Below, in pieces: positions 33,908-43,043 of a DNA stretch of 64,000 bases. The stretch comes from Puteibacter caeruleilacunae (GTDB lineage: Bacteria > Bacteroidota > Bacteroidia > Bacteroidales > Prolixibacteraceae). Position 1 is the stretch's first letter; every line of letters starts with the position of its first letter. The stretch is taken from positions 434,001 through 498,000 of the forward strand of contig SJCO01000004.1 of the NCBI GenBank assembly GCA_005217565.1, read 5' to 3'. A program made the translations under genes and the position numbers. Under the pieces are notes generated by a model. It was not told the origin of the DNA. It saw only the letters and a program-made list of their open reading frames with translations, and made no database searches.

Positions 33908-34870
33908 ATGGATAATCAATATCAATTAATTAAGCATTACCAAAATAAGCTTAGTGAAAATGAAAAATATAAAGTAGAAGGATGGCTAAAGGAATCGACA
34001 AATAACCAAGAAGAGTACGAATATTGCGTGATTATTTGGGAAGCAGCTCAACAAAGCAAGCCGTTGCAAAAGCTAAATATAGAACACGATTGGAATCTTA
34101 TTCTAAGTAAGGCAAATAGAAAACCAAAGCGACTAAACAAAATAATTAAATATGGATTACAAATAGCAGCGGTTTTTCTAATAATATTTGGTGCTTACTG
34201 GTTTTCCAATAACACAATTTACAAATCAGAATATCAATACGTACAAAATGAATGGAGAAATAAAGTAAAGACCATAACCCTTGTTGATGGAAGCACGGTT
34301 TCGCTAAATTACAAAGCGGGCTTGTATTATCCAAAACGCTTTAATGGACACGAGCGGAAAATAAAGCTTGAGGGAAATGCCTTTTTTAATGTAGCTCGCA
34401 ACAAATCAAAACCATTTCGGGTGGAAACTCCTATCTCTATGGTACAAGTTTTAGGTACTTCGTTCAATGTAGATGCCACAAATAATAAAACTATAGTAAC
34501 CGTTAAAAGTGGGAAAGTCCAAGTTACCAATAAAATTGATGACACCTCTAACGTTAAGCTATTACCAAATGAACAGGGCATTCAGGATAGAAATGGCATA
34601 TACAAGAAACATATATCAACACAAAATTATATTGGATGGAAAACAGGAAAATACTCTTTTGAAAACGAGTCCTTGCTAGAAGTGATAACTCTATTGGAGA
34701 AACGTTTCCATTTTAGTTTCCTTTTTTTAGACAACGATCTTAAAACACGAGAGTTAACTGCTGAATTTAATGGAGAAAACTTAAAAGACATTATCGAGAT
34801 TATCCAGCTAAGTTGCCAAGTTAGAATTAATCTTGAGTCAAATAAATTAACGATTAGTAAGAATGAATAA
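33908..34870 (+). CDS. FecR family anti-sigma factor
   Basis: 320 residues. Cytoplasmic sigma-binding part about 1-78, one membrane helix (about 79-98, IIKYGLQIAAVFLIIFGAYW), then the FecR domain (ITLVDGSTVSLNYKAGLYYP, LEGNAFFNVARNKSKPFRVE, VQVLGTSFNVDA) and DUF4974 (YSFENESLLEVITLLEKRFH). The end overlaps the start of the TonB receptor gene by 8 bp, so the two are translationally coupled. Sigma partner: the gene 108 bp upstream. Confidence 0.94.
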   Translation: MDNQYQLIKHYQNKLSENEKYKVEGWLKESTNNQEEYEYCVIIWEAAQQSKPLQKLNIEHDWNLILSKANRKPKRLNKIIKYGLQIAAVFLIIFGAYWFSNNTIYKSEYQYVQNEWRNKVKTITLVDGSTVSLNYKAGLYYPKRFNGHERKIKLEGNAFFNVARNKSKPFRVETPISMVQVLGTSFNVDATNNKTIVTVKSGKVQVTNKIDDTSNVKLLPNEQGIQDRNGIYKKHISTQNYIGWKTGKYSFENESLLEVITLLEKRFHFSFLFLDNDLKTRELTAEFNGENLKDIIEIIQLSCQVRINLESNKLTISKNE

Positions 34871-37502
34871 AGTAAAATACAGGTTGATAGTTCTTTTCAT
34901 TGTAGTATTGACCTATGTTAATGTGAATGCACAAGAAAGTCTATTACAAAAAAGTATAAAAATTGATTGCAAAGATTGCACACTTGAAGAGATTTTAACG
35001 AGGATTTCGGATCAAACCAACATTAAATTTGCTTACAGCGAATCACAAGTTAATGTAAAACAAATAATAAAAAATATCAAGCTTAGGAATACAAAAGATC
35101 TAGTACAAGAACTACAGAAGAACTATAACATAGATTACAAACTAATTGGTCAGACTGTTTCCTTATTTCCAAGAAAAAACAATCAACCAACAAAATCAGT
35201 TACAATTAGTGGTTTTTTGGAAGATGTTACTACAGGAGAACGCTTGATTGGAGCTAACATTTATTCACCAAAAACATATGAAGGAACAAGTACCAATAAT
35301 TATGGTTTCTTTTCCATTCCTATAAGTGCGGAAATTAACCAACTTACATTTTCATATATAGGATATCAAACAAAAATACTTCCTGTTAGTGTTTCAAATG
35401 ATACTCTTATTAGAATTGGATTAAAACCATCCTTAGAATTAGATGAGATAAAAGTATTTAACTCTAAAAACGAAATTGCCGATAAAAGACAATCTATAGG
35501 TATACTAAAAATACCTGTGAATAAAATAAAAGAAATGCCTGTTATGTTAGGTGAGGCTGATGTATTAAAAACAGCCCAACTTCTACCGGGAATTTCGGAA
35601 GGTAGCGAAGGTAATAGTGGTTTATATGTACGAGGTGGAAGTCCCGATCAAAATCTAATATTACTTGATGGAATACCTGTATACAATCCCAACCATCTAT
35701 TTGGATTCTATTCAGTCTTTAATACTGATGCCATTAAGAACATGCAGGTTATTAAAGGTGGATTTCCGGCCAGATATGGAGGCAGACTTTCCTCTGTGGT
35801 TGATTTACGCATGAAAGAGGGAAATACAAAAAAGCTCAGCGGAGGTGCTTCCATCGGATTGATATCAAGCAAATTTAATTTGGAAGGACCTATTATTAAA
35901 GATCAAACTTCATTTTTTATATCTGCTCGACGAACATATATCGATTTGTTTACAAATAGTTTATTTGATAATGCGACAGATTTCGACCAATCAAATTATT
36001 ATTTTTATGATATCAATGCAAAAATCAACCATAAGTTTTCTAACAAGCACCGACTATATTTTAGTTATTACACTGGACGTGACAATGGAAATTCGGAAGA
36101 TAAAAATGAAGGAGGTGGATCCAAACTAGAGACAGAGGAAGTAAGTAAATTATCTTGGGGAAATTCCATTTACGGCTTGAGATGGAACTGGTTAATGAGC
36201 TCAAATTTATTTTTAAACACAACAGTTGCATATAGTACCTATGAGTATTTAAACGATGAAATTTTTAAAAATAAATATCAAATTAATAATGAAAATATCA
36301 GCAAAGAGTATTCTTCAAAAGTTAAATCTGGAATCAATATTTTCTCTACTGGACTAAACTTTAATTGGAATCCATCACTCAAGCATAACATTCGATTTGG
36401 AGGGAAATACTATATTGAAGAATTCAATACGGGTATGAGTTCAAAAAAGTTTCTCTCTGAAAAAGATAAAACCGAAAGTGTAAATGAAGCAGAAATAATT
36501 AATGGAGAGGAGGTTAACTTATTCATTGAAGACAATTACCAAATAAGCAATAAGTTAAGCACCAACATGGGAGTACATTACTCCTTATTTAAAGTCGGTA
36601 GTAAAACCTATACTTCTTTAGAGCCTCGCCTATCTTTAAAATATAATTTAAATGATAAAATACAATTAAACGCAGGTGCTGCCATAATGCAGCAATACAC
36701 CCAACTTTTATCTTTTTCCAGAATAACATTGTCTTCAGATATTTGGGTTCCAGTTACCGAAAATATAAAGCCAGCTAAATCCAAACAGGCCTCATTGGGA
36801 GGACATTGGTCTATTAACGATTCATGGTCGTTATCGATGGAAGGATATTATAAGAAAATGAGCAATTTGCTTGAATATTCAGAAAGTGCTTCATTATTTA
36901 AGGATAATTCGTGGCAAGAACGAGTGGAACAAGGCAGTGGGAATAGCTATGGTTTAGAATTTTTAATACAACGAACTAAAGGAAGACTTACTGGTTGGAT
37001 TGCATATACATTAGCTGAAAGCACTCGCAAATTTGAAAAGATAAACTATGGAAAGGAGTTTCCCTACAAATACGACAAACGCCATGATTTAAACATTGTT
37101 TTGGATTATAAACTTAATAAACATTGGTCGGTTAATGGAGTATGGACTTACAGAACCGGGAATGCAGAAACTTTGGGTACCCTAAAATACAGAACATTAT
37201 TAGGTTTTAATGGTCATTCTGCAACTTCATCTAGTGATATTATAGTACAAAAAAGAAATGCCCATCGCATGCCTGCTTACCACCGATTGGATTTATCTCT
37301 TAATTGGAAAGCTCAAAAGGGAAAATTTGAACACGCATTTAGTTTGGGATTATACAACGTTTACAATCAAAAAAATCCATATAAAATATCACTCTATGAT
37401 GAGTCTGTTGGTGAGCAAGGTGTATATTTTGATAAAAAAGTGATTAAAGAAAAAAGTCTGTTCGGCATTTTACCAGCAATTTCATATTCAATTAAATTTT
37501 AA
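34863..37502 (+). CDS. TonB-dependent receptor with STN signalling domain
   Basis: 879 residues. Signal peptide to NVNAQE; STN domain (IKIDCKDCTLEEILTRISDQ, TNIKFAYSESQVNV); carboxypeptidase-regulatory-like sandwich (SGFLEDVTTGERLIGANIYS); plug (EADVLKTAQLLPGISEGSEG, NLILLDGIPVYNPNHLFGFY); barrel ending LPAISYSIKF. This is the FecA-like member of a FecIRA-type circuit. It is followed by a DUF4249 lipoprotein instead of SusD. Ligand unknown; such receptor/DUF4249 pairs are common in Bacteroidota, where DUF4249 is thought to act as the surface partner. The Cys pair in the STN domain is unusual. Confidence 0.92.
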   Translation: MNKVKYRLIVLFIVVLTYVNVNAQESLLQKSIKIDCKDCTLEEILTRISDQTNIKFAYSESQVNVKQIIKNIKLRNTKDLVQELQKNYNIDYKLIGQTVSLFPRKNNQPTKSVTISGFLEDVTTGERLIGANIYSPKTYEGTSTNNYGFFSIPISAEINQLTFSYIGYQTKILPVSVSNDTLIRIGLKPSLELDEIKVFNSKNEIADKRQSIGILKIPVNKIKEMPVMLGEADVLKTAQLLPGISEGSEGNSGLYVRGGSPDQNLILLDGIPVYNPNHLFGFYSVFNTDAIKNMQVIKGGFPARYGGRLSSVVDLRMKEGNTKKLSGGASIGLISSKFNLEGPIIKDQTSFFISARRTYIDLFTNSLFDNATDFDQSNYYFYDINAKINHKFSNKHRLYFSYYTGRDNGNSEDKNEGGGSKLETEEVSKLSWGNSIYGLRWNWLMSSNLFLNTTVAYSTYEYLNDEIFKNKYQINNENISKEYSSKVKSGINIFSTGLNFNWNPSLKHNIRFGGKYYIEEFNTGMSSKKFLSEKDKTESVNEAEIINGEEVNLFIEDNYQISNKLSTNMGVHYSLFKVGSKTYTSLEPRLSLKYNLNDKIQLNAGAAIMQQYTQLLSFSRITLSSDIWVPVTENIKPAKSKQASLGGHWSINDSWSLSMEGYYKKMSNLLEYSESASLFKDNSWQERVEQGSGNSYGLEFLIQRTKGRLTGWIAYTLAESTRKFEKINYGKEFPYKYDKRHDLNIVLDYKLNKHWSVNGVWTYRTGNAETLGTLKYRTLLGFNGHSATSSSDIIVQKRNAHRMPAYHRLDLSLNWKAQKGKFEHAFSLGLYNVYNQKNPYKISLYDESVGEQGVYFDKKVIKEKSLFGILPAISYSIKF

Positions 37503-37506
37503 AACT

Positions 37507-38430
37507 ATGCAGATAAAATATTGTCTATTCATATTAGCGCTAGCTCCCATTTTCACCTCTTGTGTTGAAGAAACCGAAATAAACACAGATAACTATGTAA
37601 TAAACTCAATGTTTGCCAGCGATGCTCCATTCATTGTTCAAACATCAAAAACGGTTTCAGTTTTCGATGCTGGAACATATTATACAGAAAAAGGTATGGA
37701 AGGGAAACTTTATGAAGATGAAAAACTTTTAGGAGAGCTTATCTTTCAAGAAGAAAAACATCTAGAGAATAGTTCCACCTCTATTCCAGAAGGTTATACA
37801 TTACCTAACTTTGCGCCAAAAGAAAGGAAACAATACAAAATAGAGTTCCAACACAATGGACAAACAATTACAGCTTCAGATGTAATGCCATCCAAAGTGG
37901 ATTTTAAAATAACAAAAACCGCTACAGTTCGCGAGGGGGATATCAACACTGCTAAAGGTCTTAGATGTGATTTAACATTCTCTGATCCTCCAAAGGAAGA
38001 TAATTATTACGTAATCTCTTATAATGTAACCTCATATGTAGATTCACAAAGTGATAATGTATGGACACAATCCTATGGTAGTATGAAGAGTGATGATCCT
38101 TTAATAGAATATCAGTATTATCATCAAAGTAATCTAGCTACATCTAGCTGTTTTATCTTATCGGATAAATCTTTTAATGGTAAAAACTATACGATTCCTG
38201 TTGATTTTTATGTGGGACATGATTTAGGTGAAGTTAAAAGTTTAAATATATACTTGCTATCAGTCAGCGAACAATACTACAAATATGTCGTATCAAGTGT
38301 AAAACAGAATAACAACAACAAGGATTATTATGCGGAGCCAACGCAAGCGTACAATAACATTAACAACGGTTATGGAATATTTGCAGCCTATAATATAAGC
38401 AAGCAATCTGTAGAATTTGAACGAAAATAA
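37507..38430 (+). CDS. DUF4249-family outer-membrane lipoprotein
   Basis: 307 residues with lipobox FTSC. The sequence matches DUF4249 proteins: YVINSMFASDAPFIVQTSKT at the start (CarboxypepD/Ig-like strand region), EGYTLPNFAPKERKQYKIEF, ITASDVMPSKVDFKITKT, and LYLLSVSEQYYKYVVSSVKQ-like motif near 255-275. It lies 4 bp after the TonB receptor gene and ends the operon before a strong terminator. By position it is the receptor's surface lipoprotein, comparable in role to SusD but not in sequence; the function is inferred. Confidence 0.85.
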   Translation: MQIKYCLFILALAPIFTSCVEETEINTDNYVINSMFASDAPFIVQTSKTVSVFDAGTYYTEKGMEGKLYEDEKLLGELIFQEEKHLENSSTSIPEGYTLPNFAPKERKQYKIEFQHNGQTITASDVMPSKVDFKITKTATVREGDINTAKGLRCDLTFSDPPKEDNYYVISYNVTSYVDSQSDNVWTQSYGSMKSDDPLIEYQYYHQSNLATSSCFILSDKSFNGKNYTIPVDFYVGHDLGEVKSLNIYLLSVSEQYYKYVVSSVKQNNNNKDYYAEPTQAYNNINNGYGIFAAYNISKQSVEFERK

Positions 38431-38441
38431 AAATGAAAAAA

Positions 38442-38473
38442 GCGATTACACTTCATTGGTAATCGCTTTTTTT
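38442..38473 (+). terminator. Intrinsic terminator after DUF4249 gene
   Basis: GCGATTAC (38442-38449) with GTAATCGC (38459-38466), loop 9, then T7. A-tract upstream extends the pairing. Confidence 0.9.
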
Positions 38474-38487
38474 ATCTTAATTACTTT

Positions 38488-38577
38488 CGAACAACAATAC
38501 CCAAATTAATCTTCCAATCCCGTTCCTAAATGAGAAGAAGCAGCTAGTTCCGGCACTTTTCCATCTCTCTTTATAGA
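38488..38577 (-). pseudogene. GH172 (DUF2961) remnant: catalytic-motif fragment
   Basis: Read leftward, the frame gives SSHLGTGLED, stop, FGYCC, which aligns with SHFGTGSEDYYGYAWC of the intact neighbour at 38855. The core catalytic Glu context is kept, but a stop replaces the first Tyr. No open frame extends it. It lies downstream of a C-terminal fragment, so the two pieces are out of order relative to a normal gene. Confidence 0.6.
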
Positions 38578-38589
38578 TTAATTTTTGAT

Positions 38590-38811
38590 TTAAAACTCTT
38601 CTACATGGGAAACTAAATCCAATTCTTCTTTTGAGGGAAGTTTAGGAAAGTCCGTAAAGATTTCTTTCTGATACCAGAACGCAACAGAAGAAAGATAATC
38701 TTGCAAAGGCAGGTAACGTTCTCCCGATTGCCAACCTAATGATTGTAAAGTAATCTTTAGGTCATGACTGGAAATGAATAGGATCCATAATATGCTAACG
38801 ATATTGCCCAA
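38590..38811 (-). pseudogene. GH172 (DUF2961) remnant: C-terminal fragment
   Basis: 73 codons from a TTG at 38811. The sequence LKITLQSLGWQSGERYLPLQ followed by DYLSSVAFWYQ and FPKLPSKEEL is the characteristic end of one DUF2961 subgroup. It differs from the C-termini of both intact neighbours (for example APTVYWYARPGISCN), so it came from another paralogue. It has no N-terminal part, no signal peptide, and a degenerate start. Confidence 0.65.
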
Positions 38812-38854
38812 ATAGCCAAAGACCTTTCTCCTGATAGAAACTTAGGGAGATATT

Positions 38855-40501
38855 TTATTTTACATCATCAGGAGTCAAAGCAACTGGATACTTGGCAGCT
38901 TCTGGTGATGGATCAATATTACAACTTATACCTGGTCGTGCATACCAATAAACGGTAGGCGCATAGTTCAATCGCGACTTTTGCCAGTGCATTAACTCCA
39001 TATCAAAATGAAGTTTCTTACTAAAAGGGATGCCATCTAAAAGCCTATACCTACAATTGACTGTAAAACCTACACTTTCATTTCCCGAACCATCGGGTTG
39101 CGTAACAAATGGAGATGAAAAGGGAGCCTTCATACACCATGCATACCCATAGTAATCTTCCGATCCTGTTCCGAAATGAGAAGGAAAAGAATCATTGTCT
39201 ACAAAAATCTTCTCATCTCCTTCACCCCACCATTGAGGACTGATATCGAATAAGGTTAGTGCATCACCAACATAAACACCTTCTCCCTCAAGAGTTACAT
39301 AATTGAGATCCCGATCTGGCTTTGAATTAATGTTTGTAAATTGATGCCACGCTGCTCCAAAATGCATACTACGATCATTCCAATCCCATTTAATCAATGA
39401 TAGTTCTCCAACACTTACATTAACGTCCTGATTACCGAGATTGGATATTTTTACGCGACAAGTTTCTGCAAACGGCATAATCCAACTGCATCGCATTAAT
39501 CCACTTTCATCAACTGAACCATACCAATGTTTTGATGAGCGTATCTGATAACCTGTTCCGAAAAAATCTCCTACTGGAACCCAAACTGTTCGTTCTCCGT
39601 CAAATGTAATTTCTAAGACAGTAGAGCGTAGTGCTTGAGGAAGGTTTTCAGCCTCAACCTTTAATAAAACTTGATTAATCGCACCTCCTTTACGAGAGGG
39701 AGCTTTAAATTCCAATACTTTACTGTCTTGCGGAAGAATCTTTCCTTTAAAATCTTTAACTACAGATCGTCTACTAACCACATCATCGTCCAGTAATTTC
39801 TTATTCGTTAGCTCAATTAATTCCTTTGCAGAAACTAGTAGTTTGGGAGAGAGGGATTCTACACGTGCTGATTTCTCATAAAGTCGGTAGTTAATGTTGT
39901 AAAAAACTGCATCATTAGGCCAAGCCGCTTCTCCTTCCGTTAATTTCTTACCATCCTGTTTTTCATAGGTTACTTTTATCGACTTAGAAAAAGGTATTGG
40001 CAGGTACAGATTACGACCTTGTTTATACTTTACACTTTCCTTTGCCAAAGTTATTGACAATGGTTCTGGGGAGAAATAATCTCCACCAATCAGCTTTTCA
40101 AGAGTACCAGAGAACACTGGTTCACTGTCGCCATCAATATAAAACCTCAACGTTCCACCAAGTAGATCAATGTTACTCGTAACACTCCAAAACCGTACTA
40201 TTGCTCCTGGTCCTTTTGTATCCAACAGAACATGCTCAAATCGTCCATTACCTTTTTCCTCAACACGCACAAAGTAAGACCTGTCTCCATTTGCATGCCA
40301 ACCTTGATCATAGCTAACAGTTCGTCGGTCATAACTTGAAGCCTGTAAATTTTTGTATGCAGGTACCGGTAGCTTAGCAATAGATTCTCTCGTTACCATT
40401 TCCTTTAGCAGAGACTGAATGGTGACATGTGTGTTTTTCTGGGCAACAACAAGTGATGGTGCTAAAACTATAACTGTTAAAAGGGTGAAAACACACTTCA
40501 T
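38855..40501 (-). CDS. GH172 family glycoside hydrolase (DUF2961), downstream copy
   Basis: 548 residues from ATG 40501, which starts a clean signal peptide (MKCVFTLLTVIVLAPSLVVA); ATGs further upstream would add a charged leader. Beta-jelly-roll repeats follow: HVLLDTKGPGAIVRFWSVTS, LRSTVLEITFDGERTVWVPV, GDFFGTGYQIRSS. The catalytic pair lies in WWGEGDEKIFVDND and SHFGTGSEDYYG. The two Glu are 21 residues apart, which matches the Glu270/Glu291 spacing I recall for the characterised difructose dianhydride enzyme of this family. GH172 members cleave alpha-D-fructofuranosides or alpha-D-arabinofuranosides. It is periplasmic. The last intact gene of PUL B. Confidence 0.9.
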   Translation of the reverse strand: MKCVFTLLTVIVLAPSLVVAQKNTHVTIQSLLKEMVTRESIAKLPVPAYKNLQASSYDRRTVSYDQGWHANGDRSYFVRVEEKGNGRFEHVLLDTKGPGAIVRFWSVTSNIDLLGGTLRFYIDGDSEPVFSGTLEKLIGGDYFSPEPLSITLAKESVKYKQGRNLYLPIPFSKSIKVTYEKQDGKKLTEGEAAWPNDAVFYNINYRLYEKSARVESLSPKLLVSAKELIELTNKKLLDDDVVSRRSVVKDFKGKILPQDSKVLEFKAPSRKGGAINQVLLKVEAENLPQALRSTVLEITFDGERTVWVPVGDFFGTGYQIRSSKHWYGSVDESGLMRCSWIMPFAETCRVKISNLGNQDVNVSVGELSLIKWDWNDRSMHFGAAWHQFTNINSKPDRDLNYVTLEGEGVYVGDALTLFDISPQWWGEGDEKIFVDNDSFPSHFGTGSEDYYGYAWCMKAPFSSPFVTQPDGSGNESVGFTVNCRYRLLDGIPFSKKLHFDMELMHWQKSRLNYAPTVYWYARPGISCNIDPSPEAAKYPVALTPDDVK

Positions 40502-40582
40502 AGTCACTCTTTTTATAAAGTACTGCTTACTCACAAGCTCTACATTTTTCATTTTCTGTGTCATTCCAATCGGTTTATTCAT

Positions 40583-40750
40583 TGTATATATCGATTTAGC
40601 ACCTATAAAAGTAACTTAATTTTAGACAAAAAAAATAGGTATCTGTTTCTATTATAACTACAAGGTTTATTGGTTGTAAGAAAAAGGTATCCCAACAAAA
40701 GTCAGGATACCTTTAATTCTTAAAATATCTGTTTTAATTTATACAATATC
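40583..40750 (-). other. Intergenic spacer with terminator and presumed promoter of the downstream GH172
   Basis: 168 bp between the SusD remnant and the downstream GH172 gene. It contains the terminator described separately. No clear TTG/TAnnTTTG promoter was found on the minus strand. Confidence 0.4.
40686..40711 (-). terminator. Intrinsic terminator after SusD remnant
   Basis: GGTATCC (40686-40692) with GGATACC (40705-40711), with AT pairs extending the stem. Read leftward it is followed by T5. The stem sequence resembles that of the terminator after the intact SusD (48076-48105). Confidence 0.8.
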
Positions 40751-40906
40751 TTACAATAAAGGATCAAATGTTCCATTGTCCCATCCCTGTGTTTGCTCCA
40801 GGTTACTATTACGCTCTAAGTGAGTCTTTGGAATTCCATAGAAATAATAACTATCAGGAATATCAATCTGTTCTTCATCAGTTTCAAGAACGCCTACTTC
40901 AAAAAT
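40751..40906 (-). pseudogene. SusD C-terminal remnant
   Basis: The last 50 or so codons of a SusD gene: SYYFYGIPKTHLERNSNLEQ then TQGWDNGTFDPLL, which aligns with TYYFYGIPDGYIQQDSNLEQ and TIGWENGTFDPLK at the end of the intact SusD at 48136. The 5' part is gone and the remaining frame abuts the 3' end of the GH172 gene in a different frame. The downstream terminator also resembles that of the intact gene, so the gene end and its terminator were copied together. Confidence 0.85.
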
Positions 40907-40916
40907 ATTGAAAAAA

Positions 40917-43031
40917 TTATCTGTTGTAAAAATTATTTTCAATTAAAAAGAAATCTAAGCCTAGTTTATTTCGTACTTTTTTATCGTCTCTTCTTTTTCC
41001 GTTATATTCAATTCGAATAACAAATGTGTTATCAACCGGCTCAACTGTTCCAAGATTTAAGTACGTAGATGTTGTACTTGGCCATGAAGAAAAGAAATCA
41101 TAAGTACTAACTAATTTCCCATTTATAAAGAAATCGAATATACCACTTTGATCATCAAGAGTACCTGATAAAAGAATCGTTGATTTCTCAAACTGTTCAG
41201 TTATTTTAAACAACAAATAATCACCTGGTTTCTCAAATTCTGCATTAATAATAGCACCATTACTAAGTTCTCCCCAATTCCAACTATTAAGTTTTTGAGC
41301 TTTTTTCTGCCAATCTTCTTGACTTTCCTTTGTTAGCCTGACTCCTTTACTTTTTGCATATGGTTCTATTTCTTCTATTTCTAAAGCATTATCTACTGCA
41401 TATTGGCCTTGTTTTGCTTTTTCAATTAGTATCTCCAAATCTTCCACCTGAGGAAGTTTTTTTTCAGCTTCCTTTTTAGTAGGTTTTCTATTGTGCTTTA
41501 ATCCAGGTTTTCCATACCAATACATCATCTCAGCATACTGCAAAAAGTGAGAAGTACTTCTTTTTCCACAAGATGATTCAATATCAAATTTAATCTCTCT
41601 ATGGAATGGAATTGCATCAAGACTACGAGTACGTGTACAAATGTCATATCCTTTGGAATTTGGTATCCCAACAATTATATTCCCTAAAAAAGGCTTAGAG
41701 AACTCATCTGCAGGAGTTGGAACGACACCTCCTGCCCATCCATAATAGTCTTCAGTACCTGTACCAAAATGCGATGGAAAGTTTTCTTTAAAGTCCTCAT
41801 CCACGTATATTTTTTCATCACCTTCTCCCCACCATCCTTCAATGGGATTAAGAACCGTCCAAAGATCACCAACAATTACACCCTCACCTTTTGCCTCCAA
41901 AAAATTATAATCAAAAATAGGATATGTTGCTGTAGGCTCTGATAGTCGCCATATTGCATAAAAATGCATTGTATTTTCGGTCCATTTCTTTTCTCCGGCA
42001 ATCACATTTGCAGATACAGTTACCGTTTCTTTACCCATATTCTGGATTTTAAATACTCCCGTATCTTTATATGGCATTACCCATCGACAAACCATAGTTC
42101 CATCTCTTTCAACAGAACGTTCCCACATATTATACTCTCTTTTTTTTCCTACATTACCAAAGAAGTCACCAACTGGGGCCCATACCGACTCAATACCATC
42201 AAATGTTGCACTTATGACAACCGATCGAAGAGCTTGTCCAATATTCGAAACGTTATCAAGCTTAACCTCAAATTGCTTTAGCGCATTATTCCCTCTTGGG
42301 AGTTCAAACACCATCTCCTGATTAGCCTTTAATTGTTGTTTTCTTGTAATTTCGTGCCCCTTAGCACTGGGTGTTGAATTAAGTGTATTCCCTACCTCAA
42401 CAATTAACTCATTAGCCTTATTGAACGCATCCATTGTAAATGTTTCAACCTTGGTGTCTTTTGGATATTTTCGGAAATTGATGATGTTATAAAAAGCCTT
42501 GGAATCCATGGTTATCTTACAAGATTTTGCATAAGGTATGGGAAAATACAGATTCCCTGCCCTTGTACTTTCATCAGCAAAAGGAGCTTTTATGAAATCT
42601 TTTCCTTGAATCAGGTTGAAGAAATTTGTATTTATAACAGGCTTTTCTGCTCCATCCAAATAAATCTTAATATTTCCCCCTGTTGTATTTCCTAAACCAT
42701 AATAAAAACACACGGCCCAGATTTTAGTAATTACACCCGGTCCTTCATCCTCCATCAATACCCATTCTACTTGTCCGTTATTTTCCTCTGCTCTTATAAA
42801 ACCGATGCCGTCACTGTCTGCAAACCATCCTGGTTGATCAGGAGCAACGGATTCTCTGTTATAACTACTAGCTTGCTTTTGTTTGTATCCATTTTGAGGG
42901 AATTCGGTTATAGCATTACGATCCACCATTTCTCTCAACAATGATTCGATTGTAATTTTCTGCATTTGTGCACTAACTATAGATATCGATGAAAGTAATA
43001 ATAATAAAGTCGAAATTATATATCTATTCAT
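40917..43031 (-). CDS. GH172 family glycoside hydrolase with C-terminal accessory domain
   Basis: 704 residues. Signal peptide MNRYIISTLLLLLSSISIVS. The GH172 domain has WVLMEDEGPGVITKIWAV, SVVISATFDGIESVWAPVGD and the catalytic block WWGEGDEKIYVDED ... SHFGTGTEDYYG. The two Glu are 24 residues apart here (three residues inserted compared with the neighbour). About 150 extra C-terminal residues (YAKSKGVRLTKESQEDWQ, GDYLLFKITEQFEKSTILLS, FDFFINGKLVSTYDFFSS) look like a beta-sandwich carbohydrate-binding module, absent from the neighbour. It follows the GH101-like gene by 12 bp. Specificity is unknown: furanosidase by family. Confidence 0.9.
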   Translation of the reverse strand: MNRYIISTLLLLLSSISIVSAQMQKITIESLLREMVDRNAITEFPQNGYKQKQASSYNRESVAPDQPGWFADSDGIGFIRAEENNGQVEWVLMEDEGPGVITKIWAVCFYYGLGNTTGGNIKIYLDGAEKPVINTNFFNLIQGKDFIKAPFADESTRAGNLYFPIPYAKSCKITMDSKAFYNIINFRKYPKDTKVETFTMDAFNKANELIVEVGNTLNSTPSAKGHEITRKQQLKANQEMVFELPRGNNALKQFEVKLDNVSNIGQALRSVVISATFDGIESVWAPVGDFFGNVGKKREYNMWERSVERDGTMVCRWVMPYKDTGVFKIQNMGKETVTVSANVIAGEKKWTENTMHFYAIWRLSEPTATYPIFDYNFLEAKGEGVIVGDLWTVLNPIEGWWGEGDEKIYVDEDFKENFPSHFGTGTEDYYGWAGGVVPTPADEFSKPFLGNIIVGIPNSKGYDICTRTRSLDAIPFHREIKFDIESSCGKRSTSHFLQYAEMMYWYGKPGLKHNRKPTKKEAEKKLPQVEDLEILIEKAKQGQYAVDNALEIEEIEPYAKSKGVRLTKESQEDWQKKAQKLNSWNWGELSNGAIINAEFEKPGDYLLFKITEQFEKSTILLSGTLDDQSGIFDFFINGKLVSTYDFFSSWPSTTSTYLNLGTVEPVDNTFVIRIEYNGKRRDDKKVRNKLGLDFFLIENNFYNR

Positions 43032-43043
43032 TTCTCTAGATTT

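Noticed and set aside
34863-37502. SusC assignment for the TonB receptor after fecR
   Set aside because: It is shorter than SusC proteins and is followed by DUF4249 rather than SusD.
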